From Anagrus nilaparvatae (Eukaryota > Arthropoda > Insecta > Hymenoptera > Mymaridae): 64,000 nucleotides of DNA. How positions within the stretch are numbered: position 1 is the first letter of the stretch; each line of letters starts with the position of its first letter. The position numbers and the translations under genes were made by a program. Below, piece by piece: positions 37,401-47,183 of the stretch. The stretch is from positions 28,460,501 to 28,524,500 of the forward strand of contig JAKSXM010000007.1 of assembly GCA_022575985.1 (NCBI GenBank), written 5' to 3'. The notes below the pieces were generated by a model. That model worked only from the letters and a program-made list of their open reading frames with translations, searched no databases and was not told where the DNA came from.

Positions 37401-40400
37401 AGTTGTACAAGTATAACTTATCATGGTTTGAGAAATTTCAATCCTTATTGATTTTAACTGTAACAGCAACGTCTTCAAGCCTTCTATGTCCTTTGATTCT
37501 TGGATTATCAACAAAATTATTTGTTATATTTGCACTTGTTAAAATGTTCAAGCTTACTTTTTGAAAGTATTAGTTATATCAATTACAAAAATGTTTGTTT
37601 CTGCGAACAATTCAGAAAGTGTTAATGAATAACAAAAAATAATACGATAAATGATCGTGGAAATAAGTGCCTCGCGGTGTACTTACCTTAGTATATTTTT
37701 TCTCCTGCTTTAGGAGTCATTTATTATTAAAAATTTCTTTTTTTAATGTAATTCATTATTTGTTATCATCAATTGTATGTAATAATTTGGAATCTGTTTT
37801 AAATTTCTGTGGCGTTACGGCAAAACCCCATAACCCATAATTTGAAATAAAAATTTTTTTTTTATTCTCCAATCATTAATTTTTTATATAAAAATACAAA
37901 ATTAAAAAAAAAATTATTTTTAACCATAAAATTTAAGTATAATTAGAGTAAGTCAATGAGTAAATCTTAGTTTTAAAATTTCAAACTCGATTTACTCGAA
38001 AACTTAAAATTGTGGCTTATGGGGTTTTGCCGTAACGCCACAGATTTATATCAAACAAAACTAATTCAATATCATTCCGAACATTTATAATAAACAAAAC
38101 TGTAATTTAAAACGGACATATTATTTGCTTTGATAAATTAACTTATATTGAGTTTTAATATATATCATACAAGTTTTTTTATAATTATTACAAATCTTTT
38201 CCTTTTTTAATTTTTTGAGTTTTTTTAAAAATATTATTCTAATTTACATATCGACGCGACGCTTCTTAATGAAAACTCCTTATTCATAGATTTTAATATT
38301 GAACTGTCCTTATTCAAGACCCGTTTAATAAGCTCCTTATTCGGAAGCGCCCTAAAAAATTAACAAATACTTTTAAAATATACATTTCTCGGGTGCTTTC
38401 TTTTTGTTTTCTCAAATTAAACTATTTTAGGATATTTAAAATTAAAATTTATTAATATTTTTAACTCATTATTTTTAGTAAAATAAAAAAATTTATAAAT
38501 AATTCTTGACCATTTAAAATTATTTTTAAAAACTATTCTCAAAATTTATTAAAATAATCTCTTAGAAGTAAAAACAAAATTGAAAAAAATTTACAATATA
38601 ACAATAATATAATTAATATTTTAAATGAAACATAATTTTGCTTATAAGAAATTGCATGAACGTCAAGGTACCCACGCCCGCGACGAGTTTTTATTAGTAC
38701 CCGCAACATATCGGAACTTTAAAAAATGTTTCAAAAAAAATTTTTTTTTTTTATTTTAATGACATCTTAAAACTCTTTTGGGGTCAGTTTTTACTCATTT
38801 AAGGGTGAAGCCCCAGTTCCTTTACAAAATGACCCCCAAATTCATGATTAGCGACCCTAAAAACCTATACTAGTCCAAACTTGGTGGTTGACAATAATAA
38901 TTTAGCAAATACTCGCTAAAATTTTTTTTTTATTAAAAAGTACATACAAAAACAAAAATTTTAAGACCGGTTAGGAAAAAAAAAAGTTACGACTGTATGA
39001 AAAATCTGCGTTTGAAAAAAAATGAGTTTTCTTAGTTTTTCCAATTTTCCGGTTTTCCTTGGCGTTTTTTTGAAAAACTGGTGGCAGATTCGGATTCAGC
39101 GGGAAATTTTACATAAGACGTAGTGAAGAAAACCTTATTTCAGCTTTATTCAGAGCGTAGAAAAAATGAAATCGAAAATTGTCATTTTTAAAAATGATTT
39201 TTTTTTAAAACTATATATAAGACCGAAAAATAGACGCCATTTTGTACCCTTTGAACCTAAAACCTTAAAATTTGGTATGGTATCATATGAACGTATACCA
39301 AACCCAACCCAATTAGTTTTTTTCAAATCCCTGACTTTTACCTTTCCATTAGTAAAGTTTCACTAAGAATTACTCATTTAGATCAGGTGGATTGTTAAAA
39401 CTGCAAATTCAAGGCTGTGTTTTCTAAAAGGCTTTCTATTTTTGTGTTTTTGAATTATTGTCAGCGCCACCTTAGTTAATCCTATCTCAGACTTGATTTT
39501 TTTTTAAATGGGATAAAGAAGGCCTTGTTTTTAGATTTTCGAAAGGCTATAACTTGATCCCATATTATCCTAGAGGGTTTAAAAATTGGCTAGAAGATTT
39601 TTTTATAACCCCAAGCAACATATAAAATTTTGAGCTCAATTGGTGACATGTGCGCCAATTTTTTAATGAATAGTACTGAATATATACCTATATACAGATA
39701 TACTTTTGCGCCGTTGCAATTACAGCTAATGTGTTACTGCAGTATATTTTTAAACTTAAGGGACCGTGAGAAAATAAATATAGGCATTCATTAACATAGA
39801 AAAAATTTTAAATTTGTATAAAAAGGTTTTTTAAAAACAGATTTTATTATATAATAAAATAATGCTCAAATTTTTTTTTAAATATATAAAGTTTTCAGAA
39901 ATCTAAAATCAAAAAATGATAAAAACTTATAACTGGTTAGTGTTTTCACACAACCAACGATCATGGAGCATGTTTATTTATAAGAGTTTTAACTTATACT
40001 CCATAATTATTATAAGTCATAGAACCGAAATTATAATAAGATTAATAAGTCCCTAAATAAAAATTATCTTAACCCATTAGCAATCCACTGACGCTCGAAT
40101 TTTCGCTTAAAATACCGGTAAAAAAATATTCTGCGGTCAGATTTTTAATATTATTGACCGTTAATTAAATATGGCGGGTCATAAAAGACAAAAAATCGAT
40201 TATTGATACAAAGTTAAAAATCTGACCCCAGAATCTCGTAAAGCAAGCCCTTTTTAGTAAAGGAAGACCTTAAATTTAAAAAAAAATCATTTCAAATCAT
40301 CCCCATACTTTTTTTAAGGCGCTTTATATATATTTTTCAGTAAAGTAACATTTTTGAATTACGTATATATAGATAACCAACGAAGAGAAATTAAAGAATC

Positions 40401-42575
40401 ACTTGGCTGTTACATTCTTGAGAATAGTAACCATACAAAAGGAGCCATTTATTATGTACGATAACAAAACTGGTAACTGGAGTGGGTACTGTATCGATCT
40501 TCTTGAACATATACGCAGTGAATTGAAGTTTGATTATGAACTTCGTGAAGTTGAAGATAAAATGTATGGAAATATGGATGAAGAAGGCAACTGGAATGGA
40601 ATGATAAGAGAACTTAAGGATAAAAAAGCAGATGTTGCTATTGGAGCAATTTCTGTAATGTCTGAGCGTGAAAACGTTATCGATTTTACTGTACCTTATT
40701 ACGATCTGGTTGGTATTACTGTCTTGATGAGGAGAGTCAGACAAAAGAGCTCCTTATTTAAGTTCTTAACAGTATTGGAAGTAAACGTTTGGCTGTGCAT
40801 TCTGGGGGCATACTCGGTAACAACTATTCTTGTTTGGTTATTTGACAGATTATCACCATTCAGCTACCAAAATAATCGCGAATTTTATAAAGATGATGTA
40901 GAGAAGCGTGTATTTACTTTAAAAGAATGTATGTGGTTTTGTATGACATCTATGACTCCTCAAGGTGGCGGCGAAGCACCAAAAAATTTATCTGGTCGAC
41001 TTGTTGCAGCAACTTGGTGGCTCTTCGGATTTATCATTGTCGCTTCTTATACAGCCAATTTAGCTGCTTATTTAACTGTTTCTAGATTGGAAACACCAAT
41101 CGAATCACTTGATGATCTGAGCAGACAATATAAAGTGCTTTATGCTCCAGTAGCAAACTCAACGGAATATCTATATTTTAAGCGAATGGCCGATATTGAA
41201 AACATGTTCTATGAGTAAGTTATAATTTTGATGGGCTGCTAGTAATATAAACAGTTCTTTGAAAAACTATTACGGGCTACAATTTGTATTTTTAATCTAC
41301 TTTCACCTAAAAAAATATTTTTCTTAAGATTAAAAAAAAATGATAATGATTTCTAAAATACAACTTTTTATAAGTTAAAATACGGATTCCTCGGGAAATT
41401 TTATATGGGCATGGTAAATTTGTGAGAAAATGACAAAATTCCCAAAAATAAACTTTTATTAAACAGCAATAATAAAATCATGCGTGTAAAACTTTTTGAT
41501 GGTTTCTTTTATTAAAATTCAATATTTTTGATCAATTCACAAAATGATTTTTTTAATAAGTTTTTTTAATAAGCAAGTTTTTTCTTTTAATTTTCATTCA
41601 GCGTTAACCCGTTTTTAACCTTAATTGAATATAATAAAAATCCGCTCGTCATAAGCGAAATGTGTAAATTTAAAGACCTGTTATTTTTATTTACTAGCAT
41701 AAAGTAAAAATAAAATAAATATCAGAAAGTTATTTAAAGCTTCTTTTTTATTATTATTTCTTGAAAGAATATGGAAAGGTATGAGTTTAAACGAAAGTCT
41801 TACTGATTTGGAACGTTCGAAATTAGCAGTTTGGGACTATCCAGTGAGCGATAGATATACCAAAATTTTACAAACAATGAGGGATACCGGATTTCCTCCA
41901 ACTGCAGAAGCAGCATTAGAAAGAGTGTTAAAAGGCGGAGAAAATAGAAAAGGTGATGAATTCGCATTCATTGGCGATGCAAGTGATGTTAAATTTATGG
42001 CCATGACAAATTGTGATTTACAACAAGTTGGGGAAGAATTTTCCAGAAAACCATATGCCTTTGCTGTTCAACAAGGATCTCCGTTAAAGGATCAGTTAAA
42101 TAATGGGTAATTTCTTAAAGCCTTGCTTAAGGCACATAGTTTTATTCAGTAAAACGATATTTATTTTTAAAAATATAAATTTTGTATATTAATATGTGTT
42201 TAAAATTTTTCATGAAAAAGGATTTTAACAATGCTGAATAAACGGCAGCTCGAAGCACTAAAGGAGAGATGGTGGCATAGACATCCAAGAAGAAAGAGAT
42301 GCAACAGATGGGAAGATCATAGTGATGGTATAGGCATTGGTAACATTGGTGGTGTATTCATTGTTATTATCATCGGTATCATTTTTGCTTTCATAACCTT
42401 AATATTTGAATATTATTATTATCGTTATGGACCAAAAATACGAGCTCTTAACGAGAAAAGAAGAGAAAAGATGAAAGGTATGAATCTTACTAAAGGTTTG
42501 AGATTTCGATTAAGACCAGCTAAAATCTCTACTGACAAAACAGAAGAACCATCTGGTTTGAAGCCAAGGTTTTAG
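25294..42575 (+). CDS. Ir25a: Ionotropic receptor 25a, complete, six exons
   Basis: Join 25294-25423, 29054-29398, 29480-30288, 40373-41214, 41768-42106 and 42221-42575: 2820 bases, 939 residues plus stop, all GT-AG introns in phase. IR25a is the conserved plasma-membrane co-receptor that pairs with tuning IRs in sensory cilia to form ligand-gated cation channels. Layout: signal peptide (1 to about 33), amino-terminal domain (about 40-430, kept only in IR8a/IR25a-type IRs), ligand-binding lobe S1 (about 439-560), M1 (565-590), pore loop with MTPQGGGEAPKNLSGR, M3 with SYTANLAAYLT (653-663), lobe S2, M4 (864-885), and a basic tail ending KPRF as in the fly protein. Arg527 in SERENVIDF matches the glutamate-carboxylate-binding Arg of ionotropic glutamate receptors, and Asp779 in FIGDASD the acidic contact. 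Length fits the family (about 940-950). Intron 3 (10,084 bp) is packed with repeats. Confidence 0.94.
25424..29053 (+). other. Ir25a: IR25a intron 1, 3.6 kb
   Basis: Bounded by GTATAAC and TTATTTTCAG. Mostly AT-rich. It contains a GC-richer patch at 26620-26760, probably repeat debris, a region near 27340-27740 resembling other dispersed repeats, and a TTTG microsatellite of about eight units near 28903-28930. No exon was recognised. Confidence 0.6.
29054..29398 (+). CDS. Ir25a: IR25a exon 2, amino-terminal domain
   Basis: Residues 45-158 with split codons at both ends. It starts after TTATTTTCAG and ends before GTACGT. Family landmarks are PDFVLDATTYG (fly PHLILDTTKSG) and GIPTLSAQFGQEGDL with WRD. 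Confidence 0.9.
29480..30288 (+). CDS. Ir25a: IR25a exon 3, amino-terminal domain
   Basis: Residues 160-428. It opens with YLIQVMNPADLLPE after an 81 bp intron (acceptor ATATTTTAG) and ends in phase 0 at AAT before GTAAGT. Landmarks are TNAAILFD-like NAAILFDNEFVVDHKYKSLL, the IPTRHVI segment and SSAFYYDLTR. Confidence 0.9.
30743..30796 (+). repeat. Short dispersed repeat, third copy (IR25a intron 3)
   Basis: ATGTTCCATTC, TTTGTGTTTGCACAAACC, GGTTATAAGTTTTTAG. Same family as 20930, 23281 and 39921. Confidence 0.45.
31226..32372. mobile_element. TIR element, CACTGAAAAAAAATTCCGGTT ends, 1.15 kb
   Basis: The left terminus CACTGAAAAAAAATTCCGGT and the right terminus ACCGGAATTTTTTTTCAGTG are complementary. 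Similarity continues inward for roughly 120-170 bp (ACAAATGATTATT, TATACAACAACTC, ATGCATG). Both ends are flanked by TA, consistent with a TA target duplication as in the Tc1/mariner-type group. No transposase frame remains. Confidence 0.7.
32590..33060. repeat. Decayed foldback in IR25a intron 3
   Basis: ATGACCAATTTTAAAATTGCTG near 32625 and its complement near 32900-32925 pair. ATGAAAATAAGTCTTACAGG pairs with the CGTAAGACTTATTTTCAT copy near 32872. The arms are imperfect. Neighbouring text (GGTTTACGGGGA) also resembles the loop of the 13.3-14.8 kb foldback. Confidence 0.45.
33365..33720 (+). repeat. Imperfect tandem triplication
   Basis: The word GTACTACGTCC (GTATTACATCC in the third copy), preceded by CATAGAAAT or TATAGAAAT and followed by an AAAGARAAA stretch, recurs at about 33377, 33532 and 33639. 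Spacing is irregular (155 and 107). No gene. Confidence 0.4.
34689..34860 (-). repeat. Hairpin family F2, left flank copy
   Basis: Hairpin of about 100 bp: AAAGTAAAGAATGGCCCAAAT and ATTTGGGGCATTC pair across GAGACGAAGCCGAGG. It is followed by GGACAAGGGACGTATA and a GCGAGAAAA tract. The whole unit is inverted relative to the copy at 37165-37346, so the two flank the composite foldback between them. Confidence 0.65.
35105..37117. mobile_element. TIR/foldback element with tandem-repeat arms
   Basis: The left terminus TTAGGAGTGTTCAAAAAAATC and right terminus (minus strand) TTAGGGGTGCTCAGAAAAATC are similar. Inside, left arm 35148-35640 and right arm 35990-36660 are inverted copies. Each is built of direct repeats of about 155 bp: roughly three units on the left (starts near 35257, 35413, 35567) and four on the right. 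Each unit holds GCTAGAGGGCG, a G or C tract, AAAAACGCTATTTTTCGCAG and GACCC. Tandem repeats inside long inverted arms are typical of Foldback-type elements. It lies in IR25a intron 3 and lacks a transposase. Confidence 0.75.
36663..37041. repeat. Near-perfect hairpin, about 178 bp arms
   Basis: Arms 36663-36840 and 36868-37041 are almost exact complements (ATAAGGTGCCTAAATTTTT ends, GGTCGAGCAAGAGCTAAATC, GTAATCATTATGACCG) with a loop near 36841-36867. It sits inside the right side of the larger foldback and is probably a separate insertion. The high arm identity suggests a young element. Confidence 0.75.
37165..37346 (+). repeat. Hairpin family F2, right flank copy
   Basis: TACGACCCTTGTCCAGAAAA at left and the complement of TACGAGCCCCTGTCCAGAAAA at right enclose CAACCTCGGCTTCGCCTCGG. 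The 5' extension GACGTGTTTTCTCGCC and the 3' extension AATATACTATTAA match the copy at 57787-57962. Confidence 0.7.
37807..38043. mobile_element. MITE, 237 bp, CTGTGGCGTTACGGCAAAAC ends
   Basis: The left end CTGTGGCGTTACGGCAAAAC and the exact complement at right are perfect over about 27 bases. ATTT occurs on both outer sides and may be a short target duplication. The AT-rich centre has no coding capacity. It lies in IR25a intron 3. Confidence 0.7.
38770..38895 (-). repeat. Dispersed repeat, inverted copy of 8735-8865
   Basis: Read on the minus strand, AGGGTCGCTAATCATGAATT, GGGGCTTCACCCTTAAATGA and ACCCCAAAAG follow in the same order as at 8.7 kb. A dispersed pair of unknown class. Confidence 0.5.
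39921..39972 (-). repeat. Short dispersed repeat, inverted fourth copy
   Basis: Complement of the 20930 copy, with closely matching words including GATCGTTGGTTGTGTGAAAA. It lies 400 bp before IR25a exon 4. Confidence 0.5.
40071..40240 (+). repeat. Dispersed repeat shared with 58702-58971
   Basis: Shares TTTTCGCTTA, CAGATTTTTAATATTATTRACC, GTTAATTAAATATGGCGG and AAAGTTAAAAATC in the same order with the element at 58.7 kb. It keeps the CCATTAGC-type left end but has lost the right end. Confidence 0.55.
40373..41214 (+). CDS. Ir25a: IR25a exon 4, ligand-binding S1, M1, pore and M3
   Basis: Residues 429-708 plus two bases of codon 709. The acceptor is TATATATAG at 40364-40372. The CAG at 40338-40340 is excluded because an in-frame TAG (40370-40372) follows it. 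The exon ends TTC TAT GA|GTAAGT. It encodes YCIDLL, Arg527, VPYYDLVG, M1, the QGGGEAPKNLSGR pore segment and SYTANLAAYLT. Confidence 0.93.
41768..42106 (+). CDS. Ir25a: IR25a exon 5, ligand-binding S2
   Basis: Starts after TTGAAAG and completes Glu709, then IWKGMSLNESL. It ends AAT AAT GG|GTAATT. It contains LAVWDYPVSD, FAFIGDASD with Asp779, CDLQQVGEEFSRKPYAFAVQ and GSPLKDQLN, all close to fly IR25a. Confidence 0.92.
42221..42575 (+). CDS. Ir25a: IR25a exon 6, M4 and cytoplasmic tail
   Basis: Starts after GAAAAAG, completing Gly822, then ILTMLNKRQLEALKERWW. The M4 helix (864-885) begins NIGGVFIVIIIG. A basic tail follows and the protein ends LKPRF-stop (TAG 42573-42575). Confidence 0.92.
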
Positions 42576-43140
42576 AATTAATTCGTTATATAGCTGCAAT
42601 ATTTTTTTAATGCTTCTATTTTGCCTTTATAATTTATTATGGTTTAATCTTAAAGTTTACTTGCGGTTAACAAATGATGGAATATACGAATTTCAAAACA
42701 GGTTATAAACGAAAAGCATAGTTTGGTCAGTAATTAATAGAAATTTTTTTATAAAATATAAAAAGTATTTTTTAAACGATTTGACTTGAACAAATTATCT
42801 ATTGTGTTTTAGAGTCCGAACAAGAAAATTAGTATACCAAAAACTGGTATCAAAAATTCATTGAATTATTTATTTTTGCTAACTGTGCTAAAAAAATAAA
42901 AAAATTAAATCATTTTTTTTTTACATTAATTACTAATATTATAAATAGCATTATGAATACGATTTGACATTTATTCATCAAGACAATTATTCACTAAAAA
43001 TTTTTGAGTTATAAGAAAATTAGATAATATTAACGTTCATATGTTCATTTTTGAGATTTTAGTTTCTGTGTGTGGCATTAAAAAAATTACTCAAAGGATC
43101 ATTTTATAATGAAAAATTATAAAAATCTTGTAGTCTATAC
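42576..43140. other. 3' side of IR25a, no further gene
   Basis: AT-rich. It should contain the IR25a 3' untranslated region, but no polyadenylation signal with a clear downstream context could be chosen in this composition. Confidence 0.4.
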
Positions 43141-43238
43141 ATGGTCCATGCATTGTATATTCTGTACGTTCAGAAAGTCCTCTGGCTATAAGAGCCAAGT
43201 TGACCGCCCTTTCGTTATCATCTGGATCGTAAGATCCA
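43141..43238 (-). CDS. Possible isolated exon on the minus strand
   Basis: On the minus strand the stretch between a CCAAG acceptor and a GTATAGA donor (98 bases) reads GSYDPDDNERAVNLALIARG followed by LSERTEYTMHGP. The composition is protein-like and GC is much higher than in the surrounding DNA. It would be an internal exon with one base from the previous codon and one carried forward. I do not recognise the protein and no partner exon was found within about 2 kb on either side. It could also be transposon debris. Confidence 0.35.
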
Positions 43239-45059
43239 CTTGGTTAGGGTAATAAATAAAATGAATACTGAAAACAGTTTTATAAAATTCTGTTGCAAGA
43301 TACGATAATTCATAAAGTTTAACTAGTATAAAAATGATATATACATGATATTTAATTCAATATATTTAAATGAAAATAATGTTAATGAAAACAAATTTTT
43401 TCGCGGTAAAAAATATTTTTTTTTTCCATAGCGAACAAATTTCCATTTTAACCAGTTTAATATTTTTAATTATTTATTGTTTAGATAGAGAAATTAAAAC
43501 TTTTAATAGCACAGTATTAAATTTTTTTTGTTGTTTTACAATGAAAAATACAAATTTATTAAATATTGCTTACATTACATTTTTATATTTATAAATTAAA
43601 AAAATTTTTATAAACAAGGATTGTACTTATAGTTTTTTAGTGTTTTATTAGATATCTCTGAATAAAATTTTGAAGGTTTGGAAAATAGCGGCATAATTAT
43701 TGTTAGCTTATACATTATATAGATTAATCCTCGTTAAAGATACCTTGAATTTTCTAAATAATACACTTCTTGATTCGAAAAAATGAAAAAACCTGGGTTA
43801 CAGTTATATTTGATATTAAATAGTAATTACAATAAATGAAGAATAAATTTAAAAATGTAATGTAATGTACGATAGCTTAATCTAACATACTTTTATTAAT
43901 TATGAGTGATTTTTATTAACTTTTATAAAAATTCATAAAAGTTTTTATGAATTTTTATAAATATAAGTGAATTTTAATGTCTTGTGAGTTAATAAATAAC
44001 TTTTTGTTCCTCAAATGTAATTAAATCTTAAATATTTAAAATATAGGAAAGAACAGAGACTGTATAATTTGAAAAAAATTTAACGCTATTTATACATTTT
44101 AGTTTGATATTCTGTATAATCTAAGCTTGATATTTTTAATAACGCAAAGTCCAACAATAAAAAAAATTGCAAATTTATCAACGATGTCAATGATGCTATG
44201 ATCGTTGTTGGTATTATTGATGACTATTGAATTATATACCACATAGCACAGGTTTTCGTAAACTTAACACTTATATATATTTTACAAAGTACATGTTTGT
44301 TAATCTAGGAAAATTTTTTTTTCTTGTTTTTCTTACTACCAGTTACCTTGTGAAATTATTAGAGTATAATATAATTTAATCTGAATTTCGTTATATATAC
44401 GTTTTATTAAAAATTTCATGCAGAAGTTTACTAAAAAAATATTTACAGTAAGCTCGTGAATTAATTTTACATAATTTTAGCATAGTTTATTTCGAAATAT
44501 TTTTAACAGCGTACGCTAATTATGTAATTAAATTATTTTATTAAATAGAAGCTTTATTTTTTAATTACCTTTAAACAAATAACTTATGAAATTCTACATA
44601 TTATAACTTAAAATATCTACGTTTAAGATTAAGTAAATATTAAAAGTTACTTGCAAACGATGACGTGTTTCCCATAAATTAATGTTTAGCAAAAAGAATA
44701 TGAATAGATCTTTCTTGACAAATTACACAAATGTTAAAAAATTTTCTAACATTATTATGTATATATATCTTTCTTTTATTTTTCTTTTTAAATGCAGAAA
44801 TTGGGATTTATAGACTTACATAAACGCGATAATGCCTTAAGCACAATATAAACTTTAAGAGAATTAAATGGTTCAATGCTTTCTAAAAAGATTCTTCAAG
44901 TGCTTTTTCATTAAAAATCTCTCTATTTTTTTATAGGGAACATTTATTACAAAAATCAAGGTAAATTGAGTATCTTATTTTTTCGATTTTTAAATTAAAT
45001 TAAAGATTGACAGTGTAGTCAGTTTGTTTTTCAGATCAAAAATAAATTCTCTTTAGCCA
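43239..45059. other. AT-rich stretch, nothing recognised
   Basis: No protein-like frame, RNA gene or clear repeat was found. The plus-strand 74-codon frame at 43370-43594 is Phe/Leu/Ile-rich AT sequence without support. Confidence 0.5.
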
Positions 45060-45486
45060 CACTGTAAAAAGTAACTTCCTTATATTAACAAAAAAATTAG
45101 AACATTTACGAAAAATTAGTAACTTATCGAAAAAATTTGTAAATATCCGAAAAAAATCGTAAATTTACTAAATTTAGTATATTAACGAAAAAATCGAGTA
45201 TTCTCGATTTTTTTTGTGAATTAGCAAGAAAAATTGATAATTTACAATTTTTTTCTCGAAAATTTATAAAAAATAGTTGTAAATTTATGAAAAATAGTTG
45301 TGAATTTACAACTTTTTTCATAAATTCACAAAAAAAAATCGATAATTCTCGAATTTTTCGTTAATATACTAAATTTAGTAAATTTACGATTTTTATCGAA
45401 TATTTACAAATTTTTTTGAAAATTTACTAATTTTTCGAAAACATTCTATTTTTTTTGTAAATCTAAGAAAGTTACTTTTTACAGTG
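45060..45486. mobile_element. MITE family M1, copy A (CACTGTAAAAAGTAAC ends)
   Basis: Terminal repeats CACTGTAAAAAGTAACTTCC and, complemented, GTTACTTTTTACAGTG. The interior is a set of nested short palindromes (ACTAAATTTAGTA, TCGAAAAATTAGTAA, CTCGATTTTT). There is no coding capacity. Related copies lie at 48508, 55072 and 57337. Confidence 0.75.
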
Positions 45487-46130
45487 TATATTTGCTTAAT
45501 AACCTGCAAGCTAAAACCTCTAACATAATTTTTCAACTAAAAATACTTACACTAAAATAAATTTACAGATCCAAAAATAGCACCTTTTAAAAATTTCAAA
45601 TTTACCGTCAAGTCATGACCAATTAAAAATCTGACAAAAAATTTGAATTCCGCGGGAAATTTTACATAGGGATATTATTACTATTTATATATGTTTTGAG
45701 AGAAAATTTTATTTTAATAGCAGCGAAATTTTAAACTGAAATATCAAAATACCCTACACTGAAAATCTTTTTGGTTTTCTGACCAATTGTATTAAGTCGT
45801 TACTTTACTGATTATTTGTTGATTTTAAAGCCGAATTTCGGGGAGCAGTGGCCCAAAATAAATGTCTATTTGCCTTAAATAATCATTTGCTTTTGTTTTT
45901 ACTTTTTTTATAAATTAAAATTCAAAAAAAATTTCAAAATAAATATAAACAATTAATCGTGAACCTGATTTCGTGTTATAGAGTTCTCAAATTTACGCCC
46001 CGAAAAATTTTGTAGTGAAGAAAGCTAAAGATTTGGAGCTTTGACGCACTATCCAAGTGATCATAAAGCCAAAATGAATTTCAATGCATTTTTGAAGGAA
46101 ACTTTTTTATGTTTTGAATTATATTATTCA
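45487..46130. other. Short non-coding stretch
   Basis: AT-rich, no gene. The 45600-45670 part (AAATCTGACAAAAAATTTGAATTC, GCGGGAAATTTTACATA) resembles other dispersed repeat debris in the window. Confidence 0.4.
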
Positions 46131-47183
46131 CTAGGGGGCTCCGCCCCCTGCGCGCTCCGCGCGCCAACCCCCGCAAAGCGTCGAGTGTGGTGAAAAGGCC
46201 CATGTTTACAATTAGAAATTAAAAGACAATTAATTAAAAAGAATAAAACTTTAAACTTATTTGCTAATAATTTTTTTTTTTATTTAAATAATTTAATTTT
46301 TCTTTCATAAATATTTATTTTAATTGCAATAATATGAAATCCGTTGTTAAATTTTATTAATTATTTCTTATCATCTATGAAAAATAATAAAATTATTTTT
46401 TTATTAAAAATTAATTTTTTTTTTTTAATTTTCAAAAAAATATCTATACCTGCATCTCTTAATAGTTCTTGGCCTTCCATTAATTCTTCTAAACTTAGTA
46501 TTTCGTCAGATATAATTCGTATTAATTTGTTATCAAAGTTAAATATATTGTACGTTTTGTATTTATCTGTTTTATATTTATTGTTTTATATTTATTGTAT
46601 TTCAAAATAATTTATTATTTATTACTTTATATTTATTAAAAAAATACTTTAATTTTGATTATATTTTTTCTTCTACTATTAAAAACGATAATTTAACTTT
46701 TACTGATTAATTTTTAAATGTATTATCTAATAATCAAATATTATCATCATTTTAAAATATTAAAAAACATATCTGAAGTGTACAATAACTTTTAGCTAAA
46801 GTAAATAAATTTTAAACTTAAAAAAAAAAAATAAAATAAAAATAAAAAAAATTGCAATTTGAATAAAAAAAACAAACATGGGTGCCCAAATGGTGGTATC
46901 CAAATAGGGGTGTCCAAATAGGGGTGACCAAATGGGGGTGTCCAAATGGGGGTGACCGAATGGGGGTGCCCAAATGGTGGTGTCCAAATGGGGGTGTCCA
47001 AATAGGGGTGACCAAATGGGGGTGCCCAAATGAGGGTGACCAAATGGGGGTGTCCAAATGGGGGTGACCAAATGGGGGTGTCCAACTGGGGGTGTCCAAA
47101 TGAGGGTGACCAAATGGGGGTGACCAAATGACCCATGTCGGCGGCAGCGGCGGCAGCGTTTAGAATTTTATAATATAGAGAGA
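46131..47183 (-). mobile_element. Non-autonomous Helitron, 1.05 kb
   Basis: Read on the minus strand it starts TCTCTCTATATTATAAAA at 47183 and ends with two GC-rich hairpins (GCGCGCGGAGCGCGC and GGGGGCGGAGCCCCC) and the terminal CTAG at 46134-46131. The base before the start is A and the base after the end is T, as expected for Helitron insertion between A and T without target duplication. A 5' TC, a 3' hairpin and CTRR are the diagnostic Helitron features. No Rep/helicase is present. It carries a 14 bp minisatellite. Confidence 0.75.
46880..47128. repeat. 14 bp minisatellite, about 17 units
   Basis: The unit is CCAAATGGGGGTGW, with T/A alternating at the last position and occasional G to A or C changes. 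Because 14 is not divisible by three and the unit lacks stops, all three minus-strand frames and one plus frame stay open, producing spurious PPFGHPHLVTP-type translations. It lies inside the Helitron. Confidence 0.9.

Larger units (their letters stand above)
30289..40372 (+). other. Ir25a: IR25a intron 3, 10.1 kb, repeat-loaded
   Basis: Bounded by GTAAGT and TATATATAG. Contains at least six separate inverted-repeat elements (31226-32372, about 32590-33060, 34689-37346 nested, 37807-38043) plus copies of dispersed repeats at 30743, 38770, 39921 and 40071. No additional coding exon is needed to complete the protein and none was seen. Open frames within it (for example near 34067-34270 and 39166-39366) lack protein-like features. 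Confidence 0.7.

Noticed and set aside
40338..40340. Alternative acceptor (TTTTTCAG) for IR25a exon 4
   Set aside because: Starting there puts a TAG stop (40370-40372) in the reading frame; the acceptor ending at 40372 avoids it and matches the family alignment.
40391..40744. 117-codon minus-strand ORF opposite IR25a exon 4
   Set aside because: Shadow of the conserved ligand-binding domain on the plus strand.
46792..47136. Three overlapping minus-strand ORFs of 93-114 codons and one plus-strand ORF with Pro/His/Trp-rich repeats
   Set aside because: They are translations of a 14 bp minisatellite whose unit has no stop in these frames; a repeat protein would not be open in three frames at once.
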